From contig NZ_JAGIOC010000001.1 of the NCBI RefSeq assembly GCF_017876515.1, forward strand, positions 3,224,001 through 3,288,000: a DNA stretch of 64,000 nucleotides, in the 5' to 3' direction. Below, in pieces: positions 36,197-44,520 of this stretch (the first letter of the stretch is position 1; the number at the start of each line of letters is the position of its first letter). The notes below the pieces were generated by a model, which saw only the letters and a list, made by a program, of their open reading frames with translations, was not told the origin of the DNA and searched no databases. This DNA comes from Brachybacterium fresconis. Lineage in GTDB: Bacteria; Actinomycetota; Actinomycetes; Actinomycetales; Dermabacteraceae. The position numbers and the translations under genes are program-made.

Positions 36197-38308
36197 TCAG
36201 ACCAGCTCGCGCGCCCCGATCTGGTCCAGCAGCCAGGCGAGCTCGTCGGCCCGCTGCTCCCACGCGTGATAGCGGCCGGAGCGCCCGCCGTGGCCGGCGA
36301 CCATCTCGCAGCGGAACAGGATCGGCCGCTGCTCCTGGTCGCTGGTCACGGTCCCGCGCAGGCGGGCGATCCACTTGGTCGGCTCGACGAAGAACACGCG
36401 GGTGTCGTTCAGGGAGGTGGCGGCGAAGATCGCCGGGTAGTCCGCCGCCCGCACGTTCTCGTAGGGGGTGTACTCCTTCATGTACTCGTACACCTCGGGG
36501 TCGTGCAGCGGGTCGCCCCACTCCTCCCACTCGCCGACGGTCAGCGGCAGGGAGGGGTTGAGGATCGTGGTCAGCGTGTCGACGAAGGGGACCCCGGCGA
36601 TGATCGCCCGGAAGCGCTCCGGCGCCAGGTTCGCGACGGCGCCCATCAGCAGCCCGCCCGCGCTGCGACCCTCCGCGGCCAGCCGGTCCGGGTCCACCAG
36701 GTGCGAGTCCGTCAGGTGCTTCGCGGCGGCCACGAAGTCGGTGAAGGAGTTCTTCTTCTCGAGCAGCTTCCCGTGCTCGTACCAGCCGCGGCCCATCTCG
36801 CCCCCGCCGCGCACGTGCGCGATCGCGATCACCACGCCGCGGTCCAGCAGCGACAGCCGCGTGGGCCCGAACGCGGGGTCGATCGACATCTCGTAGGAGC
36901 CGTAGCCGTACAGGTAGCCCGGGGCGGTGCCGTCGGCCGCGACCTCTCTCCGTGCCACCACGGACAGCGGGATCGCGGTGCCGTCCTCTGCCGTGGCCCA
37001 GTCGCGCCGCTCGACGTACAGCTCGGGGTCGTAGCCCGGCACCGGGGTGACGCGCAGGATCGCGGTCCCGCCGCTCTCCACGTCCCGCTCGGCGATGGTG
37101 GGCGGGGTGAGCAGGCTGGTCAGCTGGTAGCGCACGGTGGTGCGGTCCCAGCCGGGATTCGCATCCAGCTCCACGGTGTCCAGCTCCCCGCCGTGGTCGA
37201 GGTCGGCGGCCCGTTCGACCAGCAGGGACCCGTCGGCCGCGCGGGGGATGATCCGCACGCTCGCCAGTCCGGCGCTGCGCAGCTCGAGCGCCACGAAGGA
37301 GGCGAAGGCCTCGACGGCCAGTAGACGCTCTCCCTCGCCGGCGACCACCAGGTCCGTCCAGGCCGACGGGTCCTCGATGCTCGCCTGGGCCAGGGCGAAG
37401 CCCTGCGCGGACTCGTTGTGGACGATCAGCAGGCGGTCCCCGGCGTGCTCGAGCGTGTAGTCCACGCCGTCGCGCCGGCCGCCGGCCGGCACCGGGGCCG
37501 ACGTCGGCTCCGCCAGATCCAGCATCCAGGCCTCGGTGGTCGAGGTGGAGCCGGCCTGGATCACCAGCGTGGAGCCGTCCCGGGAGCGGTCGAAGCCGAT
37601 CATGAAGCGTTCGTCGGGCTCCTCGAGAACCAGTTCGTCGCGCTCGGTGGGCGTGCCGAGGCGATGGCGCCAGATCTGGTGCTGGCGCCAGGCGTCGTCG
37701 ACCCGCGCGTAGAACAGCCACTGCTGATCGGTGGAGAAGGCGAGTCCGTAGCCGGCGCCGGTCACGGACTCGTCGAGGATCTGCCCGGAGGCGAGGTCCT
37801 TGATCTGGATCCGGAAGCGCTCGTCGCCCGTGGTGTCGACCGCAAAGGCCAGCAGGTCGTGGTCGGGGGAGGGCGCCAGAGCGCCCAGGGAGTAGAACTC
37901 CGATCCAGCGGCTTCCGCCTGCGCGTCCAACAGCACCTGCTCGCCCTCGAGCAGCTCGCCGGGGACGACCTCGGGCAGGGCTCCGCCATCGCGCACCCGG
38001 GTGAAGGCGGGGTAGTCGTTCCCGGCGGTGGTGCGGGTGATGTACCACCAGTCGTCCCGGCGCACCGGGACGCTGAGGTCGGTCTCCTGGGTATGGCCGA
38101 TGAACTCCGCGACCAGCCGGGCGCGGAGATCCGCGAGGTGGGCGGTGCGGGCGTCGGCGTAGGCGTTCTCCGCCTCCAGGTGCGCGATGACCTCGGGGTC
38201 CGTTCCGTCCCGCATCCACTCGTAGGGGTCGACGACGGTGTCGCCGTGGAAGGTCCGCTCGCGGGGGCGGCGGGGCGGGGCGGGGGCGGCGGTGATCTGC
38301 TCGGTCAT
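36197..38308 (-). CDS. S9 family peptidase (oligopeptidase B-like), active form
   Basis: A 703-residue prolyl-oligopeptidase-family enzyme. The N-terminal 420 residues form the beta-propeller that limits substrates to short peptides; the C-terminal alpha/beta hydrolase domain has catalytic Ser549 (G-R-S-A-G-G), Asp635 (S-L-N-D-T-R-V) and His673 (V-A-G-H-G-G-R-S-G). The pattern V-A-G-H-G-G-R-S-G-R with acidic residues in the propeller resembles oligopeptidase B, which cuts after Lys/Arg. No signal peptide, so cytosolic. A paralog without these residues lies just upstream on the same strand, 85 bases away. Confidence 0.92.
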   Translation of the reverse strand: MTEQITAAPAPPRRPRERTFHGDTVVDPYEWMRDGTDPEVIAHLEAENAYADARTAHLADLRARLVAEFIGHTQETDLSVPVRRDDWWYITRTTAGNDYPAFTRVRDGGALPEVVPGELLEGEQVLLDAQAEAAGSEFYSLGALAPSPDHDLLAFAVDTTGDERFRIQIKDLASGQILDESVTGAGYGLAFSTDQQWLFYARVDDAWRQHQIWRHRLGTPTERDELVLEEPDERFMIGFDRSRDGSTLVIQAGSTSTTEAWMLDLAEPTSAPVPAGGRRDGVDYTLEHAGDRLLIVHNESAQGFALAQASIEDPSAWTDLVVAGEGERLLAVEAFASFVALELRSAGLASVRIIPRAADGSLLVERAADLDHGGELDTVELDANPGWDRTTVRYQLTSLLTPPTIAERDVESGGTAILRVTPVPGYDPELYVERRDWATAEDGTAIPLSVVARREVAADGTAPGYLYGYGSYEMSIDPAFGPTRLSLLDRGVVIAIAHVRGGGEMGRGWYEHGKLLEKKNSFTDFVAAAKHLTDSHLVDPDRLAAEGRSAGGLLMGAVANLAPERFRAIIAGVPFVDTLTTILNPSLPLTVGEWEEWGDPLHDPEVYEYMKEYTPYENVRAADYPAIFAATSLNDTRVFFVEPTKWIARLRGTVTSDQEQRPILFRCEMVAGHGGRSGRYHAWEQRADELAWLLDQIGARELV

Positions 38309-38393
38309 GCTCCGAGCGTAGCGGCGCGCGAGAGGCCGTGCGGGGGCCCGACGGGTGGCGACGGCGTCGTCGACGTCGCCACCCGTGGGCCGG

Positions 38394-40514
38394 TCAGGCC
38401 CGGATCCCGGGCACGTCGAGCTGGTCGAGCAGCCACGCCATCGATTCGGCGTGGGCCTCGACGGCCGCGTCGTGCACGGCCGGCAGGCACCGCAGCAGGA
38501 CGGGGCGCTGCGTGGGATCCGAGGTGATCCGGGCGCGCAGCTGGGCGACCCAGACGGCCGCCTCGGTGGGCGGGATGTCCGTCCCCTCCAGCGCGGTCCA
38601 GGCGAACACGGCGGGGAACTCGGTCTCCGGGACGTTCTCCGCCGGGCTGTACCCGCGCAGGTGGTGGTAGATCGCCTCGTCCTCGACGGGATCGCCCCAC
38701 TCCATCCATTCCTCGAGCGTGAGCATCACCTCCGGATCCAGGAGGGTGGCCAGCGGGTCCACCAACGGTGCCCCGGCGATGATCGCGCGGAAGGCGGAGG
38801 GCGCCCGGTTGGCGCTCGCGGCGACCAGCAGCCCGCCGGCGCCCATGCCGACGGCCCCGAGCCGTCCTTCGGCCACCCAGCCGGTGGCGGTCAGATGCTC
38901 GGCGCAGGAGATGAAGTCGTCGAAGGAGGCGTCCTTGGTGAGCTGGCGGCCGGCCAGGTGCCAGTCGCCGCCCATCTCGCCGCCGCCGCGGACGTGCGCG
39001 ATCGCGACCACGAGTCCGCGATCCGCCAGGGCCAGGGCTCCCTGGCCCAGTGCCGGGTCGAGGGAGGTCCCGTAGGCGCCGTCCCCGTACAGCAGGCCGG
39101 GGGCCGGGCCGTCGGCGAGCACGTCCCGCCGGGCGAGAACGGAGATCGGCACCGCGGTCCCGTCGCGCGCGGTGGCCCAGAGCCGGCGTTCGAGGTACTG
39201 GGCCGCGTCGAACCCGGGGAAGGGCACCTGGTGCAGCACGGTGACCTCGTCGGTGGCCACGTCGGCCTCCGCGAGGGAGGTCGGCGTCAGCAGGGAGTCC
39301 AACCGATAGCGGACCGTGCTCTGGGTCCACGAGGGGTTGGCGTCCAGCCGTACGGCGTCGAGCTGCCCGCCGTGGCCGAGGGCGCGCACGGAGAGGGCAT
39401 CGAAGCTGCCGTCGGCCCGTCGGCGGATGATCCGCACGCCGGGCAGGCCGGCGGCGCGGACCTGGAGGGCGGCGAAGTCGGCGAAGGCCTCGACGGATTC
39501 GAACTCCTCGCCGTCGCCGGCGGTGAGCAGGGTCTGCGCCGCGGGGGAGCCGTCCCGTCCCGGCAGGGAGGTCTCCCCGAGCACGTCGCGGCCGTCGTCG
39601 TCCTGGTCGATCACGAGGAGGCGGTCGCCGGCGTGCTCGAGGGCCGGGCGCGCCCCCGCACGGCGGCCGGTGATGCTGCTCAGGGGGCCGGTGGGGTCGG
39701 CCAGGTCCAGCAGCCAGGTCTCGGTGGTCTCGATGGACTGCGAGCGGATCAGCAGGCTCGACCCGTCCCGGGACCGAGTGATCTGGAGCTCGCCCCAGGG
39801 TTCGGTCTCCTCCAGCAGCACCTCGTCCGAGTCCGCGGCGGTGCCGATCCGGTGACGGCGGACCTGGTGGCTGCGCCCGAGGTCGTCGAGGTGGGTGTAC
39901 AGCAACCACTGCCCGTCGTGGGAGAAGCCGAGATCCGCTCCGGCGTCGCGGACGGACTGATCGATCACCTCGCCACTGGTCAGGTCCGTGATGCTGATGG
40001 CGCAGCCGCTGGTGGAGATCTCGGCACGGGCCAGGAGATCCTGGTCGTTGCTGAGCGCGAAGCCGGGGGTGCGGCGACGACCGGCGATCAGGAGCTGCTC
40101 GTGCTCGCCCGGCTCCCCGGCGGGGAGGATCGGGACGCCGCCGGATCCGATCCGGACGTCCTGATCAGCGATCCGGGACAGCGCGAGGTCCCTGCCGTGC
40201 TCGTCCTGGCGCGGCCGGTCGATGTACCACCAGGAGCCGGAGCGCACGGGCACCCCGAGCTCTTCGGCGGCGCGCGGAGCCGCGAGGTCCTGGGACAGCG
40301 CAGAGACCACAGGAGCGAGGTGGGCGGTGCGGGCGTCGGTGTAGGCGTTCTCGGCCACCAGATGGGCTGCCACGTCCGGGGAGCGGCGATCGCGCAACCA
40401 GGCATGCTCGGTGACGACGGTGTCGCCGTGCACGGTGCGGGACTGTGGATCTCGGGCGGGATGCGGGGCACGATGCTGGGTCGCGTCGATGCTCGCGAGG
40501 GCTTCCTGAGTCAT
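38394..40514 (-). CDS. S9 peptidase paralog without catalytic Ser and Asp (probable pseudoenzyme)
   Basis: A 706-residue relative of the next gene downstream; the two C-terminal domains align without gaps around the active site. Where the active copy has G-R-S-A-G-G, this one has G-M-G-A-G-G, with Gly558 (codon 38841-38843) in place of the Ser. Where the Asp should be (N-D-T-R) it has E-G-T-D, so Gly644 is at that position. The His region is A-V-H-D-A-A, one residue off and followed by a shorter loop that lacks G-G-R-S-G. The frame is intact over its whole length, so it is maintained as a protein. A binding or regulatory role for peptides, or for the active paralog, is my inference. Confidence 0.88.
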   Translation of the reverse strand: MTQEALASIDATQHRAPHPARDPQSRTVHGDTVVTEHAWLRDRRSPDVAAHLVAENAYTDARTAHLAPVVSALSQDLAAPRAAEELGVPVRSGSWWYIDRPRQDEHGRDLALSRIADQDVRIGSGGVPILPAGEPGEHEQLLIAGRRRTPGFALSNDQDLLARAEISTSGCAISITDLTSGEVIDQSVRDAGADLGFSHDGQWLLYTHLDDLGRSHQVRRHRIGTAADSDEVLLEETEPWGELQITRSRDGSSLLIRSQSIETTETWLLDLADPTGPLSSITGRRAGARPALEHAGDRLLVIDQDDDGRDVLGETSLPGRDGSPAAQTLLTAGDGEEFESVEAFADFAALQVRAAGLPGVRIIRRRADGSFDALSVRALGHGGQLDAVRLDANPSWTQSTVRYRLDSLLTPTSLAEADVATDEVTVLHQVPFPGFDAAQYLERRLWATARDGTAVPISVLARRDVLADGPAPGLLYGDGAYGTSLDPALGQGALALADRGLVVAIAHVRGGGEMGGDWHLAGRQLTKDASFDDFISCAEHLTATGWVAEGRLGAVGMGAGGLLVAASANRAPSAFRAIIAGAPLVDPLATLLDPEVMLTLEEWMEWGDPVEDEAIYHHLRGYSPAENVPETEFPAVFAWTALEGTDIPPTEAAVWVAQLRARITSDPTQRPVLLRCLPAVHDAAVEAHAESMAWLLDQLDVPGIRA

Positions 40515-41274
40515 GGTTCCGGCTTTCGCGTCGAAGACGGGACGACGCTGCGCGGTGCGCGAGGAGGTCGAGGTCCGTCAGGGGCAGGGCAGTGGAGAGC
40601 TGTGCTGCGGGTGCGGGAAATCGTCCCGGGCCGGGCGACGTCGTCGTCGCCGGCCACAAGAGGGGATCACGAGGTGCGTGAAGGATGCGGAGCGAACTCT
40701 GTGGGTCAGGTGGTCGCTCGGGCGCCGCTGCCGGGCGGTGCGGTGATATCCGGGCCCGGAGGGGCGTGGATCCCTCCGCTGTGACGACCTGCCCATCCGC
40801 TGACGGGCGGGTGCGCAGTGCTCACGGGCGGGCGTGGGGGTCGGCGCGGGCAGGCCCTGCGTTCGGTGTGGAGCATCGCGACACCTCCGTGTGGCGATTC
40901 GATCGTCCGACATGTCCGATATCGTGTGACCTGTCGAGGGTGATCCCTCGTGGTCCTGTGCTCGATGGCGCGGGACGCCCGAGCGGCCGAGGGGAGAACG
41001 TCGTGCGCGGGTCGACCGGAGCGGACTGCGGTGCTTCTCTGCATCGCCATGCGGATCGGCCCTCCTTGTCCCGTGCGACGTCTTCGATATCGAGGGGGTG
41101 CGAGCGATCCTCCGATCCGAGGGACTCGCACGCACCCGATGAATGTCGAGGACGTTACCCTGGGCTTTTTACAGGTTTGTCGAAATAAGTGAACGCTGCG
41201 GGGCATCACACCCTCCGGAACCACCGAGAACTCGTGATGAGCGGGCGTGATGTGATGCACATGGTTGAGAGGTG
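40515..41274. other. 760-bp intergenic region without recognised gene
   Basis: Frames across this stretch have Arg/Pro/Ser-rich, low-quality translations on both strands and I do not accept any. A stem-loop pairs GTGCGAG (41098-41104) with CTCGCAC (41125-41131) and includes an inner CCTC/GAGG; an AT-rich island with CTTTTTACAGG starts about 35 bases downstream. Around 40900-40930 is a partly symmetric sequence ACATGTCCGATATCGTGTGACC. The gap is unusually long for this genome and might hold a small RNA or complex regulatory region. Confidence 0.4.
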
Positions 41275-42237
41275 ATGCAGGTGGATGGTGGCGAGTCCTT
41301 CGCGCGCAGCCTGCGGTCCTCGATCGAGCGCAGCGGCCTGTCCCTGACGCAGATCTCCCAGCGGCTGCGGGCCCGCAGCCGTCCGGTGAGCGTGGCGACC
41401 CTCAGCAATTGGCAGTCGGGGCGCAGCCTCCCCGGCAGCGGGCCCTCGATCGGTGTGGTGGCTGCCCTGGAGGACCTCCTGGGAAGATCGCCGGACTCGC
41501 TCGTGGATCTCGTCGGAGCGCCTCGCCTCCAGGGCCGAGGGGTCCCGGACACCCGGTTCATCGGGCACCGGTCGAGCAAGAACGTCTTTCGCGATGCGCT
41601 GCTGGAGCTGGGCTTCGAATCGCCCGAGCGGTACGCCCACGAGCGGGTCTTCCAGCAGCTCGCGACCATCGACTCCGGCCGCGATGTCCAGCAGTTCACC
41701 TCGCGGGTCACCGTGCGGGCGCTGGAGTCGGGCACCTGTCGACTGCCGGCGGTGCATGTCCTGGAGCCGTCGGAGCCGAACTTCGCCCCGCAGTACATCC
41801 CCCTGGAGGGGTGCACGGTGGGCCGGACGGTGAACTGGCCCGAGCGTCGTGCCTACGGCGTCGAGCTGAAGATCGATGGGCACCTGAATGCCGGCCAGGT
41901 GGCGACGTTCGCCTACCGGGTGGAGATGCATGCGGCGGCGACCGACGTGACCGGGACCTTCTACTCGCTGGCTCGGCGAGCGCACGACGTGCTGCTCGAG
42001 GCCGAGTTCCGCGGCCCGCACCGACCGCTGCGCTGTGAACGGTATCGACGCAGTGAAACGGCCGAATCGGTCACCCCGGTGCGGCTGGACCGGCGTGATC
42101 GGATCCAGCTGGCGGAGTCCCGCTTCGGACCGGGCTCCTTCGGGCTGCGCTGGGTCTGGGAGGAGAACGACGAGACCGACGATCTCGACGACGCCGACGA
42201 CCTCGACGATGCCGACGAGATCGACGGGCTCAGCTGA
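41275..42237 (+). CDS. XRE-family helix-turn-helix protein with acidic tail
   Basis: A 320-residue protein. Residues 7-65 contain an XRE-type helix-turn-helix: S-L-R-S-S-I-E-R-S-G-L-S-L, then V-S-V-A-T-L-S-N-W-Q-S-G-R-S. The rest, about 230 residues, is beta-rich and of no family I recognise; it includes H-V-L-E-P-S-E-P-N-F-A-P and a W-P-E-R-R-A-Y-G-V-E-L-K segment. The last 25 residues are a repeated Asp/Glu run (D-D-L-D-D-A-D units, DNA 42165-42230). GTG at 41272 or ATG at 41275 can start it; the Shine-Dalgarno is poor. It is convergent with the aldolase gene and overlaps it by 8 bases. Confidence 0.72.
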   Translation: MQVDGGESFARSLRSSIERSGLSLTQISQRLRARSRPVSVATLSNWQSGRSLPGSGPSIGVVAALEDLLGRSPDSLVDLVGAPRLQGRGVPDTRFIGHRSSKNVFRDALLELGFESPERYAHERVFQQLATIDSGRDVQQFTSRVTVRALESGTCRLPAVHVLEPSEPNFAPQYIPLEGCTVGRTVNWPERRAYGVELKIDGHLNAGQVATFAYRVEMHAAATDVTGTFYSLARRAHDVLLEAEFRGPHRPLRCERYRRSETAESVTPVRLDRRDRIQLAESRFGPGSFGLRWVWEENDETDDLDDADDLDDADEIDGLS

Positions 42238-43123
42238 TGAGGAAGTCGCCGAGCCCGTCGATGCGCCCGAGCGCCTCGGCCACGCGGGCGTCGGCCGCCG
42301 CATCGTGCTGGGCCATCGGGAAGCGGGCCTGGCCGACGTCGAGCCCGCGGGAGCGCATCGCGGACTTCAGGACCGGATACACCTCGCCGTCCGCCAGGGC
42401 ATCGAGCAGACGCACGGCGATCTGCTGCAGGCGACGGGCCTCGGCCAGGTCCCCGGCCCGGACAGCGCGGTGCAGGGCGACGTACAGGGCCGGTGCCAGG
42501 TTGAAGGTGGCGCCGATGCCTCCGTTCGCCCCCTGGGCCATGGCGGCGAGCAGGAGGTCGTCGGAGCCGAGCAGGATGGTGAAGTCCTCGCCCAGCCGAG
42601 CGCGGAGCCGGGCCAGTATCGCCAGATCGCTCGAGGTGTACTTCAGGCCCTGGATCACCCCTTCCTCGGCGAGGCCGGTGAGAAGCTCGGCGCCCAAGGG
42701 GCGCCCCGTGAAGCCGGGGATCGTATAGGCCAGCAGCGGGAGGTCGCTGTGCTCACGGACGTCCCGGAAATAGTGCGCAAGGGAGTCGTCGCCGTATCCG
42801 TAGTAGAGGGGGATCGATGCCGACAGGGCGGTCGCCCCGTGATCGACGGCCCGCAGCGCCAGCTCCCGGACGGCTCGCTGATCGGACGCGGCGACCTGGA
42901 AGACGACCTCGCGTCCGGACGCCTCCTCGGCGACGGTCTCGAGGACGAGGAGCCGCTCCTCGGTGCTGAGCAGGTAGTACTCGCCCGAGGTTCCCGAGAC
43001 GAAGTAGCCGTCGACGCCCGCATCGTTGAGCCGGTTGACGAGCGTGCGCGTGCGCTGGGGAGAGACCCTCCCGTCCTCCTCATAGGCGGTGAGCAGGGCG
43101 GGCAGGATGCCGTCGATCGTCAC
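42230..43123 (-). CDS. DHDPS/NanA family aldolase (N-acetylneuraminate lyase-like)
   Basis: A 297-residue (beta/alpha)8 lyase of the dihydrodipicolinate synthase family. The G-T-S-G-E-Y-Y substrate-carboxylate motif is at about residue 44, the Tyr in L-A-Y-T-I-P near 134 and the Schiff-base Lys in G-L-K-Y-T-S-S-D near 165. The segment Q-G-A-N-G-G-I-G-A-T-F-N resembles N-acetylneuraminate lyase more than DapA. It would split a keto-acid such as sialic acid into pyruvate and a sugar. It lies next to a ROK regulator and a family-5 ABC importer, a set seen in sialic acid loci of other actinobacteria, but no nanE or nanK is present, so the substrate stays open. Confidence 0.82.
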   Translation of the reverse strand: MTIDGILPALLTAYEEDGRVSPQRTRTLVNRLNDAGVDGYFVSGTSGEYYLLSTEERLLVLETVAEEASGREVVFQVAASDQRAVRELALRAVDHGATALSASIPLYYGYGDDSLAHYFRDVREHSDLPLLAYTIPGFTGRPLGAELLTGLAEEGVIQGLKYTSSDLAILARLRARLGEDFTILLGSDDLLLAAMAQGANGGIGATFNLAPALYVALHRAVRAGDLAEARRLQQIAVRLLDALADGEVYPVLKSAMRSRGLDVGQARFPMAQHDAAADARVAEALGRIDGLGDFLIS

Positions 43124-43265
43124 AGGGTCCCTCCGGAGGCGTCGGGGTCAGGAGCGGCAGGAAGGCCGTGCGCGAGGGGTGGGCGCGGCTCAGTGCTCGG
43201 CTTCTGCCGGATCCTATAGGACGCGGTCGACAGGCCGGTCCGCCGGCGATGATCACGCCCCGGGA

Positions 43266-44327
43266 TCACCGACCGCCGGTGTCCAGGAAGGCCTGCAGCG
43301 CCAGGACGGCGGCCCCGACCGCACAGGGGTGGGGCTGGACCTGGGAGACGACCACCTGCGTCGTGGTCTCGTCCTCGAAGTGCTCCCGGGCGGCTCGCAG
43401 GTAGATCGCCGGGGCGGCCTGGACCGGGGTGCCGGCCAGCACCATGGATTCCAGGCCCAGCGCGATCGCGAGGTTCGCCGCGATGCGGGTCAGCGGCAGG
43501 GCGGCGGCGAGGACATCGGCCTGGGCCGTCGCAGAGCCCTGAGTGGCCTCCAGTGCGGTGCGGGAGAGTTCGTCCACCCCGTCGGGAGCGACATAGAGGT
43601 GTAGGCAGCCACGCCGTCCGCAGGCGCAGACCGGGCCCTCGGGGTCCACCCGGAGGTGGTCCAGGCTCTGCCCGCTGTCGGGGCGGAACGGGACGCCGTC
43701 CAGCAGGAGGGAGAGCGTCGTCGTCGACCCCAGGTGCACGGTCCCCGACAGTCCCGCTCCCGACTGCTCGCCGCTCCAGAAGCTGCCCAGGGCGGCGCAG
43801 GTCCCTTCCCGGCCGCGGGTGGCGCGCACGTCGAGCTCGGCGGTCAGCGCCCGGAGCGCCTGGTCGACCTCCTCGGGCAGCTGCGCCGGCACGGCGAATC
43901 CGATCCCGGTCATCGCGCCCAGCTCGTCGTCGGGGATCAGGGCGGCGAGGCCCTCGCGGACTGACTCGGAGACCTCACGGGGGTCGGTCGCATCGACCAG
44001 CGGCAGCACCACCCGCGACTGCAGTGCGCCGGTGGTGTCCACGGCCACCATCGAGAGGCGGTCGTGGTCGATCGTGCACCCCAGCGCCCGTCGGGCCGCA
44101 TCGTTGACGCGCAGCAGCGTCGCCCGCTTGCCGCCGGTGGAGCGGGCGTGCCCGCTCTCCCACAGCAGCCCGGCGGCCAGCAGACGCTTGACCGAATTGG
44201 TGACGGTGGCGGCGGTGACCCCCAGTTCCCGGGCGATCTCGACGCGGGTGCTCTCGGTGCGGCGGCGGACGACCTCGAGCACGGCGGTGTCCATGGCCGG
44301 GGGTCGACCGTCGCCGCTGCGGATCAT
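43266..44327 (-). CDS. ROK-family transcriptional repressor
   Basis: A 353-residue protein. Residues 10-70 hold a MarR-like winged helix (S-T-R-V-E-I-A-R-E-L-G-V-T-A-A-T-V-T-N-S-V). The remainder is a ROK (actin/hexokinase-fold) domain; the zinc motif C-A-C-G-R-R-G-C lies near residue 237. The ATP-binding D-x-G-x-T pattern is weak, as usual for regulators. It is divergent from the ABC importer operon and should bind the 7+5+7 inverted repeat at that promoter. GGAAGGG precedes the ATG. Confidence 0.9.
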   Translation of the reverse strand: MIRSGDGRPPAMDTAVLEVVRRRTESTRVEIARELGVTAATVTNSVKRLLAAGLLWESGHARSTGGKRATLLRVNDAARRALGCTIDHDRLSMVAVDTTGALQSRVVLPLVDATDPREVSESVREGLAALIPDDELGAMTGIGFAVPAQLPEEVDQALRALTAELDVRATRGREGTCAALGSFWSGEQSGAGLSGTVHLGSTTTLSLLLDGVPFRPDSGQSLDHLRVDPEGPVCACGRRGCLHLYVAPDGVDELSRTALEATQGSATAQADVLAAALPLTRIAANLAIALGLESMVLAGTPVQAAPAIYLRAAREHFEDETTTQVVVSQVQPHPCAVGAAVLALQAFLDTGGR

Positions 44328-44385
44328 CTCTCGCCCTTCCGCCGATCGTGACCATTCCGGGACCTGCCTCGGAGGGCGTTCCCTC

Positions 44386-44440
44386 TTGACGGACCCTGAC
44401 GTCCTTTGCAGAATGAGGCTACTTCATTAACTGAATGAAG
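44386..44440 (+). promoter_or_regulatory. ABC importer operon promoter with operator
   Basis: TTGACG (44386-44391) and CAGAAT (44409-44414) are separated by exactly 17 bases. A perfect inverted repeat, CTTCATT (44422-44428) and AATGAAG (44434-44440) with AACTG between, covers the expected start point near 44421. Binding of the divergent ROK protein there would repress the operon. Confidence 0.72.
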
Positions 44441-44520
44441 AAAGATCCGTGGAGGGGCGCGTTCGACCGATCCAGCGCCGACCACCGGCACGCGATGACG
44501 CGTGGACAAGGAGAGCAAGG

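Noticed and set aside
40578..41260. Minus-strand frames of 184-185 codons in the 760-bp gap
   Set aside because: Arg/Pro/His/Ser-rich translations without domain pattern or ribosome binding site; codon third positions are not biased.
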